From Rhyacichthys aspro (lineage: Eukaryota; Chordata; Actinopteri; Gobiiformes; Rhyacichthyidae): a stretch of DNA of 64,000 nt. The first letter of the stretch is position 1. Each line of letters opens with the position of its first letter. The stretch spans positions 8,203,640-8,267,639 of the forward strand of contig CM072152.1 of NCBI GenBank assembly GCA_036850595.1, read 5' to 3'. A program made the position numbers and the translations under genes. Shown piece by piece: positions 35,401-48,106 of the stretch. Below the pieces are notes generated by a model. The model did no database searches. It had not been told where the DNA came from and was given only the letters and a program-made list of their open reading frames with translations.

Positions 35401-38400
35401 AATACTTTTGGAACATTTCCCAATGTTTGCATGTGATGGGTAATGATTTTGCTCACCTTGTTTGTTTATAGGATTTGTGTCTGGCTCTATTTTCGCGGCT
35501 GGTGTGATGTGCGCAATGTGTGAAAGCAAATGGGGATAAATGGGTTCATGTGTCAGCTCAGGGCAAGAAGTGAGAGCCCTTGAAGCACAGCAAGGCTCCT
35601 CAGCTGTTTCAAAAGTTCTGAGTAGTGGAAAGAATGAGGAGACGTCTGCAACAACACTATTTTACAGTCTGCAACAACACTGAAATAACCTCTAGTGATT
35701 CGACTGTTACACCTGAATGACACCACCTGCTCCTCTATGGGCCTTTTCACTGTTTTCCATGTCAGTAGTAAAACATCTTAGTGTTTAAATATTCCGGACA
35801 ATAATTAAAATGTTTCCATTTTCTGCCACATAATTACACTGTTTAAACTTAAGTTAAGTCCAACACTAAACTTAAGGTCAAAATCGTTTTTCTTTGTTCT
35901 TGTGGCCCAAAGACTACCATAGGACTCCCTCATCTAACTCTTACTTACTTACTCTTCCTTTGTTAGTCTCTCATTGTCTGATAGTGAATCATTCACAAAA
36001 AATAAAACAACTCCAACAAAAAACATTTGTTAATGATTCATCTTAGTGCCACGACATGATAAATCAATGTCCTATTGCAGTTTCATACACAAATACTATG
36101 TACACAGACACGAACAGATGTGCCATAACTAAACAAATGCTTAAAAATAGTCAGATATTGGCCTTCCATTTTCATTCATTCATTATATAGTACTGCTCTA
36201 GACTAGATCTTAGATGTTTTCAGGCCTGTACTCGATGTTACGTTTTTTGAGAGTTATGGTAAAAAGCTGAATGTTTCTTGGAGATTTTAAGGTTGTAGAC
36301 CCTAACTAACTTTCATCTAACATCAGCATGGTGTAAGCCAATGTAGGTACCAAATGGGACTCGGGTGGCACTGCTTAGTGATGACGATGTAGAATATGAT
36401 TGGTTGGAACGTTGAGCAAAAACAAAAAAGAACAAAATAATTTGAGTTGTTTAAGACACAGAGGTTGTTCTACTCTCATTACATTCAAGAAAAAATATAC
36501 TAAAAATATACAATTATTTATAGCCTACAGTGTTGTTTTATTATAGAAACAAAAGTAAATATTTGGTATTTATTACAGGAAGTTCTCCAGTTAAGGCTTT
36601 AGTGGTTGGCATCTTGGAGCTACTGACTGTCTTTCAGTGAGAAAGATGATTTCGTTTCAAACACATGTCTTGCATTAACAGTTACTTTTAGGTGAAGACC
36701 CTGTTAAATACCGTGAGCTCACATCGTCAACACGAGACTTTAACAGCCCCTGCCAATCAGGTACCTACACCAGTGTTATTTGATTTCGGTCAGTTACCCA
36801 ACTTGTGTCAATCACACTAGTTTGTTAGCCTAACAACATTAACTTCTTTTACGCACTAGAAATAGGGTAACAAGTTCCTCTCTGTGATGTTGCTGCAGCA
36901 ACCTTTGATGTGAAAAACTGAATGTGCTACAATGATCAAATGAAACAAATGTTGATGTCAGGTCAGTTATATTAGTCTTCATTCTATTGTTTGTATTCAT
37001 TGATATTGTTTTATTTTATCAGTTTCTTTAGCAGTGTAAAAGTGAGTGATCGAGTTAATATTAAATACTGTTTGTCCTAGTGGTGTTGCCGTACAATATA
37101 CTGACTGTGCGTCTGAGCATAAATGTAAACCACATTTTGACGCAAATCGGGTACTGACCCAAATCAGGGAATGACAGTTACCATTTAGTGTGAGCCAACA
37201 TTAGCATGTAGTATACACAATTTCTACACACTCAACCAACATTAGCATATAGCATGAAATAAAATTAAAAATCTAACTAATATTACTGTAACAACTTTGT
37301 TCAACTCTTATTTTTACTTCATAGACCTCTTGTTGTCTTGATGGGACAGGCGCAAGAGACCATGTCTTTGTGTTGTGACCTTAAGTATGCTGACACACTT
37401 CATGGTGTTACTCCAGCATGTTCCAATTAAATGTCTAACGCACAATTACTGCATCTGTATGATTTTATTGTCACATTTGACCTTCTCTTCAAAGGTTTGG
37501 TGTCATGTCAAAACATACTTTCCGCTTGGTTGATTTCTGACAGCTGTATTGTTAAATCTGTGCAAAGAAATGATAATCCTTCTAAATTCGCTTGTGTTTT
37601 CCTCTCTGTCTGTCAAAGCCTTTTCCAACTCACCCGTCCCCTGTGTTTCATCCACCCATTCCCGTAACGACGCCTCTTTTCTCACTCCGCTTGAAGAGCC
37701 TGTCAGGTTTTTTTTTCTTTTTTTTTCTTTCCCTAAAATGACTCACAGACTAATGGAAGGGTGGGGGAGCCTGTTTTCAGTGTGGCTGAACATTATACCA
37801 ACCTGAACTTTGGACTAACTCACCCCACACGCTTCCTCTTTCGCTGCAGTCTGCTAAATAAACCTGGACACATAAATGCACATAAATAGAAATGAGAGCT
37901 ACAAATTTATTTTTCCTGTTTATATGTTGGATAAATAATGCCTAAAATCATTATGCGTGTGTTTTTATCCCCTTTTTTTCCACTAAGATTATATCAACTT
38001 AAAATTATTTGTACACTGCAGCAATTTTCTGCTAATCATTTATGGATAAATAAATAAAGTTCCCAAGCACTGTGCCTGGGAACTGCCTTCTTTGTGACAA
38101 ATGGATTTGCTTTGAGTTTGTGCAGCCAGAGGTTACCATTTTTGGGAAAAAAGGTGGCATCGAGAGTGTAAGCACCCAACCAATCAAAGTTAAGTGTGAG
38201 TTAGTCTGGATTTAGCAACTATTTCAGTCCAGGTTTAGAAACACTTGTTACTTTTTGGGTTTAATGTATGTTTTATTATAGTATAATGTCTGTCTTTTCC
38301 TTTTTAAACACGTATTTTTCTTAAACTGAAGCCTGTAGCAGCCGACCCCCTCCACATCTCTGCTCTTTGGTAACTTTGTTGCTCTAGCGCAGTGTTTCTT

Positions 38401-38789
38401 CCCACTGCGGGGAGTCAATCACTTCCTGTTATTAAGTCTGAGTAGGGGTCAGAGGTTGAGGGTGAGAGGTGGAACACAGACACAGCGTTGACAATGAGGA
38501 GGGGAGCGAAACGAGAGCCACAGAGAGGCTCTCTTCTCTCTATCTAGATTCGAATGTGTATAAGTCGCCGCAGAGACAGACGCGGCTGATGATAGGAGGA
38601 ATTACCAAAGAATGACCGGAATTTCCTGAATGTTAATGACAGGGCCGCTCGGTTTCCAAAAGTTAATTTTCCTTTTGTGTAATCTGCCGTAATCAGTTCT
38701 TGTAAATATACTGTCATCCCTGTCACATTTGTTTAAGCAGATGAAGGTTAAAATTTACAGATTGCTAATGCACGTCCACGGATCTGATA
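32441..38789. other. gene desert, part 3
   Basis: No exon is supported. DR1 elements lie at 32658-32670 (exact) and 38446-38458 (GGGTCAGAGGTTG, imperfect). A short ATT/AGC-type simple patch lies at about 34963-35000. Confidence 0.55.
32658..32670 (+). promoter_or_regulatory. DR1 nuclear-receptor element
   Basis: Exact GGGTCAGAGGTCA, second of three copies. Confidence 0.4.
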
Positions 38790-38945
38790 AGTTTTCTTGA
38801 GTTAGGGACACTCCCAATGGCTGCTGCTCTGCAACACTTGTCAACATTGACTCGATAGGTGCTGAGAGGAAATAATTCCACACACAAAATAACTAAAGAA
38901 AAGGGAAGGAGAGTGAATCACAGATAAATATTGGAAATGTATTCT
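38790..38945. mobile_element. older dispersed repeat, copy 3 (partial)
   Basis: CTTGAGTTAGGGACACTCCCA-type sequence matches 8211-8236, and AAAAGGGAAGGA..ATATTGG matches 30524-30562, in the same order. This suggests a third, diverged copy. Confidence 0.4.
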
Positions 38946-39833
38946 TGCTTAAAGAAGCAGAGACAGTTGCAAGATTTTCTTTCCATTATGATACTGTTGG
39001 GGCACATTGTTAGCATGTTCCAAGATGTATTACCCATTGAACCTAAAACACTCAAGTCTTTATTTAACATTGGATCCAACAACTGAACATTTTAAATGAA
39101 CTCATAAATATTTCAGTGTCTGAACAGTATCTACAGGCTGCTGATGTGGATTGTTTTGCTTTAATTTCTGCTTCATTTTTGAGAGAGGTTATTTGTCCCC
39201 ACCACCTGTAAATGGGCTCATTCCAGTTGTATTAGGGATCATATTCCCCTCATTGAGGCACTCGAGCAGACTGCTCAGGCCATTATAAACAATGTGGATG
39301 AGTTACACCTCCGGCATTGTTCTCCAAATGAGCCTGAGCCCCGAGAGGATCTGGTTACACAGTAGTGTGACCTGCCAAGCCCAGTACACTGGAGAAGTGC
39401 ACAAACAACATACGCTCTACTCATGCTTTTACATTATACTCGGCACAAAACAAAAGCATAGAAATGCCATATGTTCACTGATGTTGATGTAGGTCAACGT
39501 ATGATTTTACGCTGCTTTGTGAGTTATTATCTGTGGTGTCAAAGGTCAACAGGAGTTTCATGGTCAGTTAGCAACGAAACAGGTATACTTTCTTTTCGGC
39601 TATAGGCTACATAGCTCTGACCATATGGTGCTGTTACCTTGATATGTGCGTTTACTTGTATGCATTATGAATCTAATGTGTCTACCCAATTATTAAGACT
39701 TTAGCATACCTTTTTTGCTACAGTTTTTTTTTAGTTTTTTTTTAGTTTTTGCGACCAACTCAGTCATAAACACTATCTTGATTATTATATTTTGTCCATT
39801 TCAAAAAAGACTTCACATGCATAAAGTGTGTAG
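38946..39833. other. gene desert, part 4
   Basis: Nothing recognised. Confidence 0.6.
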
Positions 39834-39842
39834 TGGAAACAT

Positions 39843-40037
39843 ACATTTATTTATTTATTCATTTTCTACTGCTTATCCCGTTGGTGTATGCAGGCTATCC
39901 CAGCTGGGAGGAAGCTACCCAAAGAGAACCCACAGTAACACAGGCAGGACATGTAGACTTCACTCAGTAATCAAACCTACAACCTTTGTGCTGGGAGTCA
40001 GATGTGGTAACCACTCGGCCACTACGCAGCCCAGTAA
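39843..40037 (-). mobile_element. tRNA-derived SINE with 9-bp target duplication
   Basis: Read on the minus strand, the tRNA-Ser-like head carries an A box (GTGGCCGAGTGGTTA, 40023-40009) and a B box (GGTTTGATTAC, 39977-39967). A body of the common fish type (CCAGCTGGGATAGCCTG, then AAGCAGTAGAAAATGA) follows, with an (AAAT)n tail. It is flanked by direct repeats TGGAAACAT at 39834-39842 and 40038-40046. Confidence 0.85.
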
Positions 40038-40046
40038 TGGAAACAT

Positions 40047-43000
40047 TTTTAGTTCTTTATTTATTTATTTTTTTTACTACTGTTTACTGGTATCTGACGT
40101 TTGCAAACATATTACTCACTTCTTCTGCTTCCAGTTTCATGGCATGACAAGTATAGGAATAGTTTTTCATGTGATATAGCACTGCGTAGTTCCTGCTGTT
40201 GTAGTATGACTCTGGTTACATATGTATTTAGAATATGAGGGTAGTTGTCCCTTATCAACAAATTGTATATTTTAAAGAAACATAACTTTGACTAGCTACA
40301 ACGAAATCTATCACAAGCACAACAAAGATAATCTAATTTGGAGCATTGTGATACATGGCCCATTTTACAAACTACATGAAGAAATGTTAGTCACAGTGTT
40401 CTCTTAAAAAATGTGAACTAACAGATCATAGCATAACTTAAATAGCTAACATGCCATGGATTATAGCAAGGCCCTAAAACACATCTGGTACCTGCTAAGA
40501 GACTCTACAGCAACAATGGATGGTCAAAACAAGCTACCAGTAACTTGATGTATAAAACTAACAGAAACATAAGTTGCATTTGCTGTTCTCTTAATGACCA
40601 CTGGGAGCTTGCCTCAAGTTTTCTGAACCCTGAAACTTGACTCCCTCATGGACGAGTGTATTTCATGCATACCATAACCTTTTGTTTTCCAGAGGGTTTT
40701 ATGTTGAGTTGAGGAAATGATAGCTGTCATGTCATCTTGAGTAAAATTTGTAGATAACGACAGCTGCACCAGCTTTTAAACATGTAAATACATACTCCCA
40801 TTGGTATTGATTTCATGTTATTGCCTATAGGTTGATTTAATGTGACACCAAAATCTCCCAGAGAGAAATGATTTTGAGATGTATTTGACAAGTTGTGAAA
40901 AAAGGAATTTGACTTTTTTGGGGGATTTCTTCATGGGTTGGGGCTAAATGAGCTCCATGTGTGTTTGAAGGTACAGTAAATCCAGTCTGTTGACCCCAGG
41001 TTCGTTTTAGGGAGGGTGGGATCAAGCCTAAGCTTAGTAAAGGCGGTTCAAGTCCTCATCCTCGGGGGAGACATCAAGAGGTAAGCATACTTCATGTATG
41101 GAGTGAAGAAATATGAGTCCTATTCTTTCACTGGCTGCCTCTCATTGTGTGGGTCTGTGAGCATGTGTGAGAATAAGACCGACTGAACATGCAGTTCAAA
41201 TGTGGGCTTCAAAGACAGCTCATATTTGGGTGTGGTGCATTAGGTGGCTGTATGTGTTTATGTTTACAGTCTGAATGTATGGGGTGGAGTGGCTGGAGCC
41301 ATTAGCATAGCTTAGTCCAGTTTAGCAGGACTGTTTACTGCCTTTACATGCTTTAGCACATGGGGGCATGTCGTCCCATTAAAATCATGGACAACCCTTT
41401 ATTTATACATTATTTAAGGCGCACACTCCAACCACACCTTCTACAGACCAGGAGACAGACTTAAGTTTTAGTTTACCTCAGCTTCATAACTTGGTAAAAA
41501 ATCCAGAGAATGTACATTGAAACGCAAAAAATTGACTTAATTGTATCTGTAGTTATCTCTACTCTGATTTACTTGTCTGATATACTGTATTTTTATATTC
41601 ATCTACCTGGACTTTTGGTAGCAGTAAAACTGAGATTTTGAAAGAAGCAGTGGACCCTGTTTATTTTGCAAAATGTGTTGTGTAGTGTACTATTTGTAAT
41701 GATGACACAGGCACCAGTGTTTTTCTACCCATCATCAGTGATTGCTTTGTCTGTGCAAAACAATATTATTAGTATTCATTCCAAATCACATGTCATAAAC
41801 TTCAGCTGCATTAAAAGTTACATTTCTAAAAGGTCAGTGTGGATTCTACCATTAGTCTGGATGTAGCCTAACTAAGAGTACAAATACACTGTTACAAAGA
41901 TCATCCAGAGAAACTTATTGAATGTATTTATTATTCCAAATATTGCTTTGTGTGTGGCTTGACCCGTTCAGCATATTAACCTTTGTCTTCTCGTACCAAG
42001 CAAGAACTAAATTGACAGACCCTTCAGATTGTATTGCAGCTTACAGCATAGTCTAGGTCAGTAATGTTTTGGGCACACCCAACATATCATTACAATTGTT
42101 CTCAATTTTACTTCTCTGCAATTTCAGAATTTCTGTCGTAAAAATGTTTAGTTTATGTGAGTTTATTTGTGGTTGTTTCAGCCATGCCCTGAAACACAAA
42201 TTACAGCTTGTGTGTTGAAAACAGATCATAATTTGACATTTGCAAGACAAGGAATTCACCCATTGAGAAAAGGCTTATTAACCTTTCAATGGGATTGGCT
42301 TTTGTGCTGTGCTCAGTGTATTCACCCTAATTACAGAAAGTGATATTGATTATAATGATATGTCTGAAACACATTTGGATCTTCAGCATTCTTTCTTATA
42401 AACACTACTCGACGGTCAATAATATGTTGAATATAACACAATATTTCATAAAGCAATACACATAAAACAAGTAAATGTGCTGACCACTTTTACTTTCTCC
42501 TGACTATGTGCATGAAGCATGAACCTTACCCTACATACCTATGGCTGGTCTGCCCAGAAACAGTGACCTCTGGGCTTTCAAACACCTTATTGATGAATTG
42601 CAAAGCTGGCCTTATCCCCTTCACACTGAGGGCATTAAGACTCTCATGCTGAGCGCTGAAAACAGGAGCAAACCATTACAACTGTCTGCAATTATCTGGT
42701 GCAGGGATCCACTAAGTCTTGAATTTTAAAACATTACTGATGGTGCACCAACTGTGTGTTGCCTTGGGTCAGATAAAAGAGAATCTGAAATGGCAAATTA
42801 GGACACTGAAAAAGGGACCAGTTGAACTTAAGTAAATTGTTTCATGTTGACAAACATACGTGAAAATGACAAGTGACTGGGGTAAGTTAGATTTATTTAA
42901 TTTAGTTTAAGTACTGCAAAATAAACTTACAAATTCAAAATAGAAATAGTGGGATGAAAAGTACCAGTAGAATTGCAATTGTGATATATACACATATATA

Positions 43001-45984
43001 CTTTAGGGTTATTTCTTTACTATAATTCAATTAATTAATAAATTTAATTTTTTTTTTCTTATTAGACATCAACAGCAAGGACTTATGCAAGGGACCTATG
43101 TAGGGTTAGTATGTGATTTCAAGTTATGAAACTGCAGAAACTTGTGTGCTACCATTTAAAGGTGGGCACTATAAAGTATATGATAGCAATTTAAACTCTA
43201 TATAATATGCCAACCATTTAGATAGTAACATAAAATAATGGGAAATGTAGTCAAAATTTGTGTGGTCCTGAAAAGTCAAGTCATCAAAAGTACTTAATTA
43301 CATTCTGATATTGTGCCTGCTCCATGAAGCAAGTCCTTATGATGTCTTTGGGAGTGTTTTGCTGAGCTCAGACTCAAAGCGACAGGGTGAGGATTAACCT
43401 AACTCCAAGGTCCACACCACCACAGCATGCGAACCCCCAGCCATCAAAGACCCTGTTCAAGCCCTCCTCGAGCTTGTGCAAATATCTGCCAGCGCCAGGG
43501 AGAAAATCCAGCCGCACCGACAGGAAGTGGCTGCACTTTGGTGACGTATTAAAGACCTTTTCCCAGTTTCCCCTTAATGCAGCAAATTCCTTTCAACTGG
43601 GTCAAGCCGTGTGGCTCCCAAATGTTTACATAAAAGTGGATGTGTACTTGACTTGAGGGCGTCTCATCTTAGTCGTCTATTGCGAGGTATGTGAGACAAG
43701 TGCACAGGCTCCTACTGTAAAACCCTGATAATATTTGTCAATTTGTAAATTAGTCTGTGATTAATGTATGACTTGACAATATTTTTATAGCTTACACGGA
43801 TCATTAGCGATCGTCACATATGCAAAATGTTAAATCTGTACTTCAGCTCATACACTGCATACAGGAGTCGGTCATCACAGTTTTGCCTCCGTCACATATT
43901 GTCTGCATTTATAGCAGAGACAATGATCAAATCAAGGTATTTTGTTACTTCTCTGTAAGTTAATTTATGTTATTACAGCATTAGCTACAACTAAAAGACT
44001 TCATGCTTGAGCAAACCTAATAAACTTAATAAGGCAAAGATATTATCATACTGTATGCCAAGCAGCCAGACAGGAGACACATAAATCAACTTTGAATGCG
44101 CTGAAACCAACTGGGTTCAGTTTGGTTTGGATTAAGAACACCTCCTCTTTCCAACCACAGTCTCACGTTTGCAGATAAGAAATCAAGTGCAACTATTATC
44201 TAAAGTTGTTATCTGCTATACATTACGGAAATGAGAAGCTAATTTAAGCAAATGGCTAGTATTGAGTCTTGCAAATGCAAAATAAACTAACCATACTGTT
44301 TATTACTAACCACTTGTTTACATAGCAAAAGTAAAGAATTTAAAGGTCTGTTTTAAAATCAGTCTGTGTTGAAAAAAACAAAACAAGTCTTACGTAATGT
44401 TTATAAAATACAGGTGTAATTAGGTTGAAGAATGGTTTCGGTTTAAATAATGACTCCACAAACAGTAATCAGAACAATAAACACACATGAGCGTAAACAT
44501 AGGACACAATTGGTGTGCTTTAGGGCATTTTCGGCATCAGCAGATAAAGACAAAGGCCAGTAACCAAATGTTATTATGGCCTTAATAAACCCTTTTACTT
44601 TTACCCTATACATAGAAGACATTATTGCTTTTGTATTAAGATATATTGCTTTTGTCCCATTCATTAAAAAAAAGAATTCTACCATCTTAAAATATTTGAT
44701 TTATTTTTTCTTCTTACAGTATTTTAGCTGCTCAGTTCCATTAAAATACGCATAGTCCATCTAGTGGTTTGTAATATGAGGCATGCAGAAACAGAAATCT
44801 TCTATAATTTCTATAAGTTTATACTTCTTTCTGCTCCTTTTAATTCATAATATTTCATTTGAACGTTAAACTGTTATAATTGTTTTTAATGAATGAAATA
44901 AACAAAACAATAAACAATAAAATGAAAAAAAAAATCTGCACATGCATGAAGTAGATGTCGAGATAGTGCTGTAAAAAAGTAGTTAAAGTTACAACTTATG
45001 TATTATCAGCCACGTGTCACTCTGAAGAACGTGTTTTCATAATTGACTGTGCTAAATGAAGGCGCTTCTATAAATAAACATTCCTTTCCTCAGATAAGGC
45101 ACGAATAGTAACAGACACATACAGTGCACATAGGAACTATTCATAGCTGACTCCTGGCACTCTTCATCATAATATTTACATCGAATGAGTGGGGGGATTA
45201 AAGGGTTATTGCACTCTTTGGTTTTAAAAAGGAACCACACACAGAGCACAGCAGATGCATGGTGCTTTATCACTCATTGGGGGCCAGATTGTTCGTACAA
45301 CTTTAGTGACTAATTGCGTGTTGTAACAGCTCAGCGGTTAACCGTACGTTGACAAGTTTTACTTTGTGGCGTCCTGTGTTGTCATATCAATCATTTTATC
45401 AGCATCTTGCCAACTTACAACTTGAGGGATTGCCTAACGGGTTGGATCGGTTCGTGATGGTTGCACTGCGCTCATACATCTCGCCTGTAGACATAACAAC
45501 TTGGCTTATGAGATTCATCAAAATGATTAATATTGAGCTGAAGGATATGCCAAACTGGGAAGCACATCTCAGACATGCCTGCTGATATTTACAGGAAGGA
45601 TTTACGTGCATTTGGGTGAAGGTATTTGTCTAGTATTTGTTTTGCCTTAATGGTAGTGTTATGGATGTGTAGTTGTATAACATGATATATATACAATGTG
45701 TGTGAAATTTGACCTTTTTTCATAAATATATTCACTCATGTTCTTTGCCTGGTCACAGATGGGGTAATGACCCTCTTCCCGTTTAGTGATGAAATATGTG
45801 AGTTTGTTCTAGCAGCAGCAGGGTTCAGTGAGTCCTAGGCCATTGCTTCCCGACCCGGAGAATTATCTCTGTCAGAACTCATGTGGAAAGCAGCCTCTTT
45901 ACATTATTGCATCACTGTTCTATCATAAAAATTTTCCGGCTTGTCTTCTTCTTTAATGCTCCAGATTCACATTGGATTTTTTGG
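40047..45984. other. gene desert, part 5
   Basis: No gene is supported. A GC-richer island at 43370-43700 stands out from AT-rich flanks and could be a conserved regulatory element. An open frame at 45349-45585 matches nothing I know. Confidence 0.55.
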
Positions 45985-46085
45985 GGGGCCTTTTGCCTTT
46001 ATTTGATAGTTACAATGTGGACAGACAGTAAACGGTATGACCCAAGCCGGAGTCGAACTCAGGTTGCCCTGGTTTGTGGTTGAAT
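45985..46085 (-). mobile_element. tRNA-derived SINE fragment
   Basis: On the minus strand a B box GAGTTCGACTCC (46060-46049) is followed by a body ending ATCAAATAAAGGCAAAAGGC, the characteristic 3' tail of a widespread fish SINE. The A-box end is degraded. Confidence 0.7.
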
Positions 46086-46611
46086 TTACCTTTACTTTAT
46101 TTAAAAAAATGTTAAAGCTAGAGTTATATCTTAGCTGCTAAAGATTTTTATTATTTTTTTCAAGCTCCTGAAAGTGAACTGTTTCAACTAGAATATTAAA
46201 CTGACTTCTTGCCGAACTGTGAGGTATGCAAGCAACACAGTGGCCCGCTAAATAGGAAATGGGACCTTATAAGGCAGGACAGACTAATCCAGATTGTTGT
46301 CATTGAAAAATATATACAACAAAATTTTATTTGAAGCAAACATTCACCTAAAAAAGTAAACAATAGAAAATAAAGACTGGGGAGTGAAATATTGGGTAAA
46401 ATAGAGATCCATATTTTAAATGAAAGCTCAAAACTATATTCATGAATTAGTTGGGTTGCGTGGTGCCAGAGCCTATGTTAGCTTGTTTGGGTGTAAACGC
46501 TGGATGATTGCTAGTTGCATGGCCATCACTCAGAGACATAAACTGACTATTGACTCTCCTGTTTGTTCATTATGGGCAACATAAAGGAAGTATTTTTAAT
46601 TGTAAATGCAT

Positions 46612-46732
46612 GTTTTCATCTGGGAGAAAGCCAATGTAACACAGAGAGGACTTGCAGACACGCAGAAGAATCCCGGGATTGAACCCATGACCTTCTGCTG
46701 TGTGTTATGCTAAACATTTTGCCACACCTTGT
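46612..46732 (-). mobile_element. tRNA-derived SINE fragment
   Basis: On the minus strand there is a strong B box GGGTTCAATCCCG (46686-46674) and an A-box-like TGGCAAAATGTTTAGCA (46724-46708) upstream. These are followed by CTGCAAGTCCTCTCTGTGTT, a form of the usual fish SINE body. Confidence 0.7.
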
Positions 46733-47827
46733 CACTGTGAACACCAGTGCAAAAAATATCATGTATTATTATGAGTAATTAATAAAAATGGTTGCATGGG
46801 TGTCAACTGTGTGTGTGTTCATGTGAAAATGGTCCTTTTAGGTTCTATGCTCTCGATATATATACTCCAGAGTGTTAAGTTTGAGAGATGAATCACAATT
46901 TAAGTGGCTACTCTGGTCACTCATAGTATGTGCTGGTCTTAGAGGGAGGGGCTTAAAGACAGAGCCACTAAGATTTAAAAGGGTTTCCCATTGTTTACAA
47001 AAGTGGACAGGAAAATATGTTTTTAATCCATTTGAGTAGACCTCAATAGCAAATTTTATCCATTAATAAAATGGGACATAACTTCCCATTGACTTCTATG
47101 CTATGCTACATTAAACTACACTGTGCAATTTTATAGGTAACATTTGCTCTATCCTATCACAACCTGCTAAAGCCCTTTATATGAAACTCTGGGCCTGCAG
47201 ATATTGTTTCACTGTGATCCATGTTAAACCACAGGGTTGTAAATAAATGACACAAACTTCACTTCAGTTTAAATCTGTTACGCGCTTTTGTATATTTTGT
47301 GTCTAAATAACTGGTCACTTGAGTTTTATATTCTACATGCACACACCAGGATTTATGATTTCAACCATGTGTCACAACTTTTGCATTTGACAGCTACGCT
47401 CAACATGTCACAATGTTTACAAGGTGAGGTTTGAGAATTTAATTCAATCCAGCTCGCAAGCTTTCAACAGTATATCATTTTGAGTGGGTTTTAAACGACG
47501 TAATTACAGTTATAACCACAGGCGATGGTTATAAATCCCATTTGTCCTGGGCTTACTATTACAACAGGTATAGTCTTCAATTATTTGCACATAAATTGTT
47601 TGCGACCCAAAAATTATGTCCTTCACGAGATGTTCTATTTGTAATTGCCTTCCTGATAACAATACTAATACGAACTAATGCCATGTTATTGTCAAATGTT
47701 GGGTTACCACCGATGACTTTCTCGCACATTGCATTGAGACACACAAGAGGAAGCATGTGGAAGCATTTAGGGTTGGCACTTTTCAAATCACTGTGTCCCG
47801 TGTCGCCCCCCAAGTGGGCTGTGAACC

Positions 47828-47849
47828 CGGTCAGAGGGGTCAGAGGTCA
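47828..47849 (+). promoter_or_regulatory. three-half-site nuclear-receptor element (DR3 + DR1)
   Basis: CGGTCA, GGGTCA and AGGTCA in direct order with spacers of 3 and 1. The last two form the exact 13-mer GGGTCAGAGGTCA (47837-47849). Confidence 0.4.
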
Positions 47850-48092
47850 AACAAGAGGGTTGAACACCAGGATAAAGTCCAGGCCTCCTCCTTTGGCTAC
47901 AACTTTGCAGAACAGGACACACTATGCACAACATGGACTAGACATGGGAACATTTGTGGAGATTTCCTTTTTTTTTCATCTGGGGGAATGTGTGGTAAAC
48001 AGGAAGTGATGTCTGGAACAAACAACCCAAGGAGACCAGAATGTTTTTTTCATGAATAATGGGAGTATTTAAACCTGGCACGTTGGGAAAAA

Positions 48093-48106
48093 GCGCCACC
48101 TACTGA
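48093..48106 (-). promoter_or_regulatory. CTCF-like core, reverse orientation
   Basis: On the minus strand TCAGTAGGTGGCGC fits the CTCF core apart from the first base. Together with 6594 it would form a convergent pair around sdc4. Confidence 0.4.

Noticed and set aside
39715..40179. 154-codon open frame
   Set aside because: It runs through the minus-strand SINE at 39843-40037 and simple T-rich sequence.
41040..41060. GGTTCAAGTCC resembling a tRNA B box
   Set aside because: No A box or cloverleaf partner sequence nearby; chance match.
45349..45585. Open frame reminiscent of a transposase helix
   Set aside because: No catalytic motif, no terminal repeats and no second domain found, so it cannot be supported.
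47542..48009. 155-codon open frame overlapping the DR1-containing patch
   Set aside because: No family resemblance, and a second frame is equally open there; more likely a GC-richer regulatory patch.
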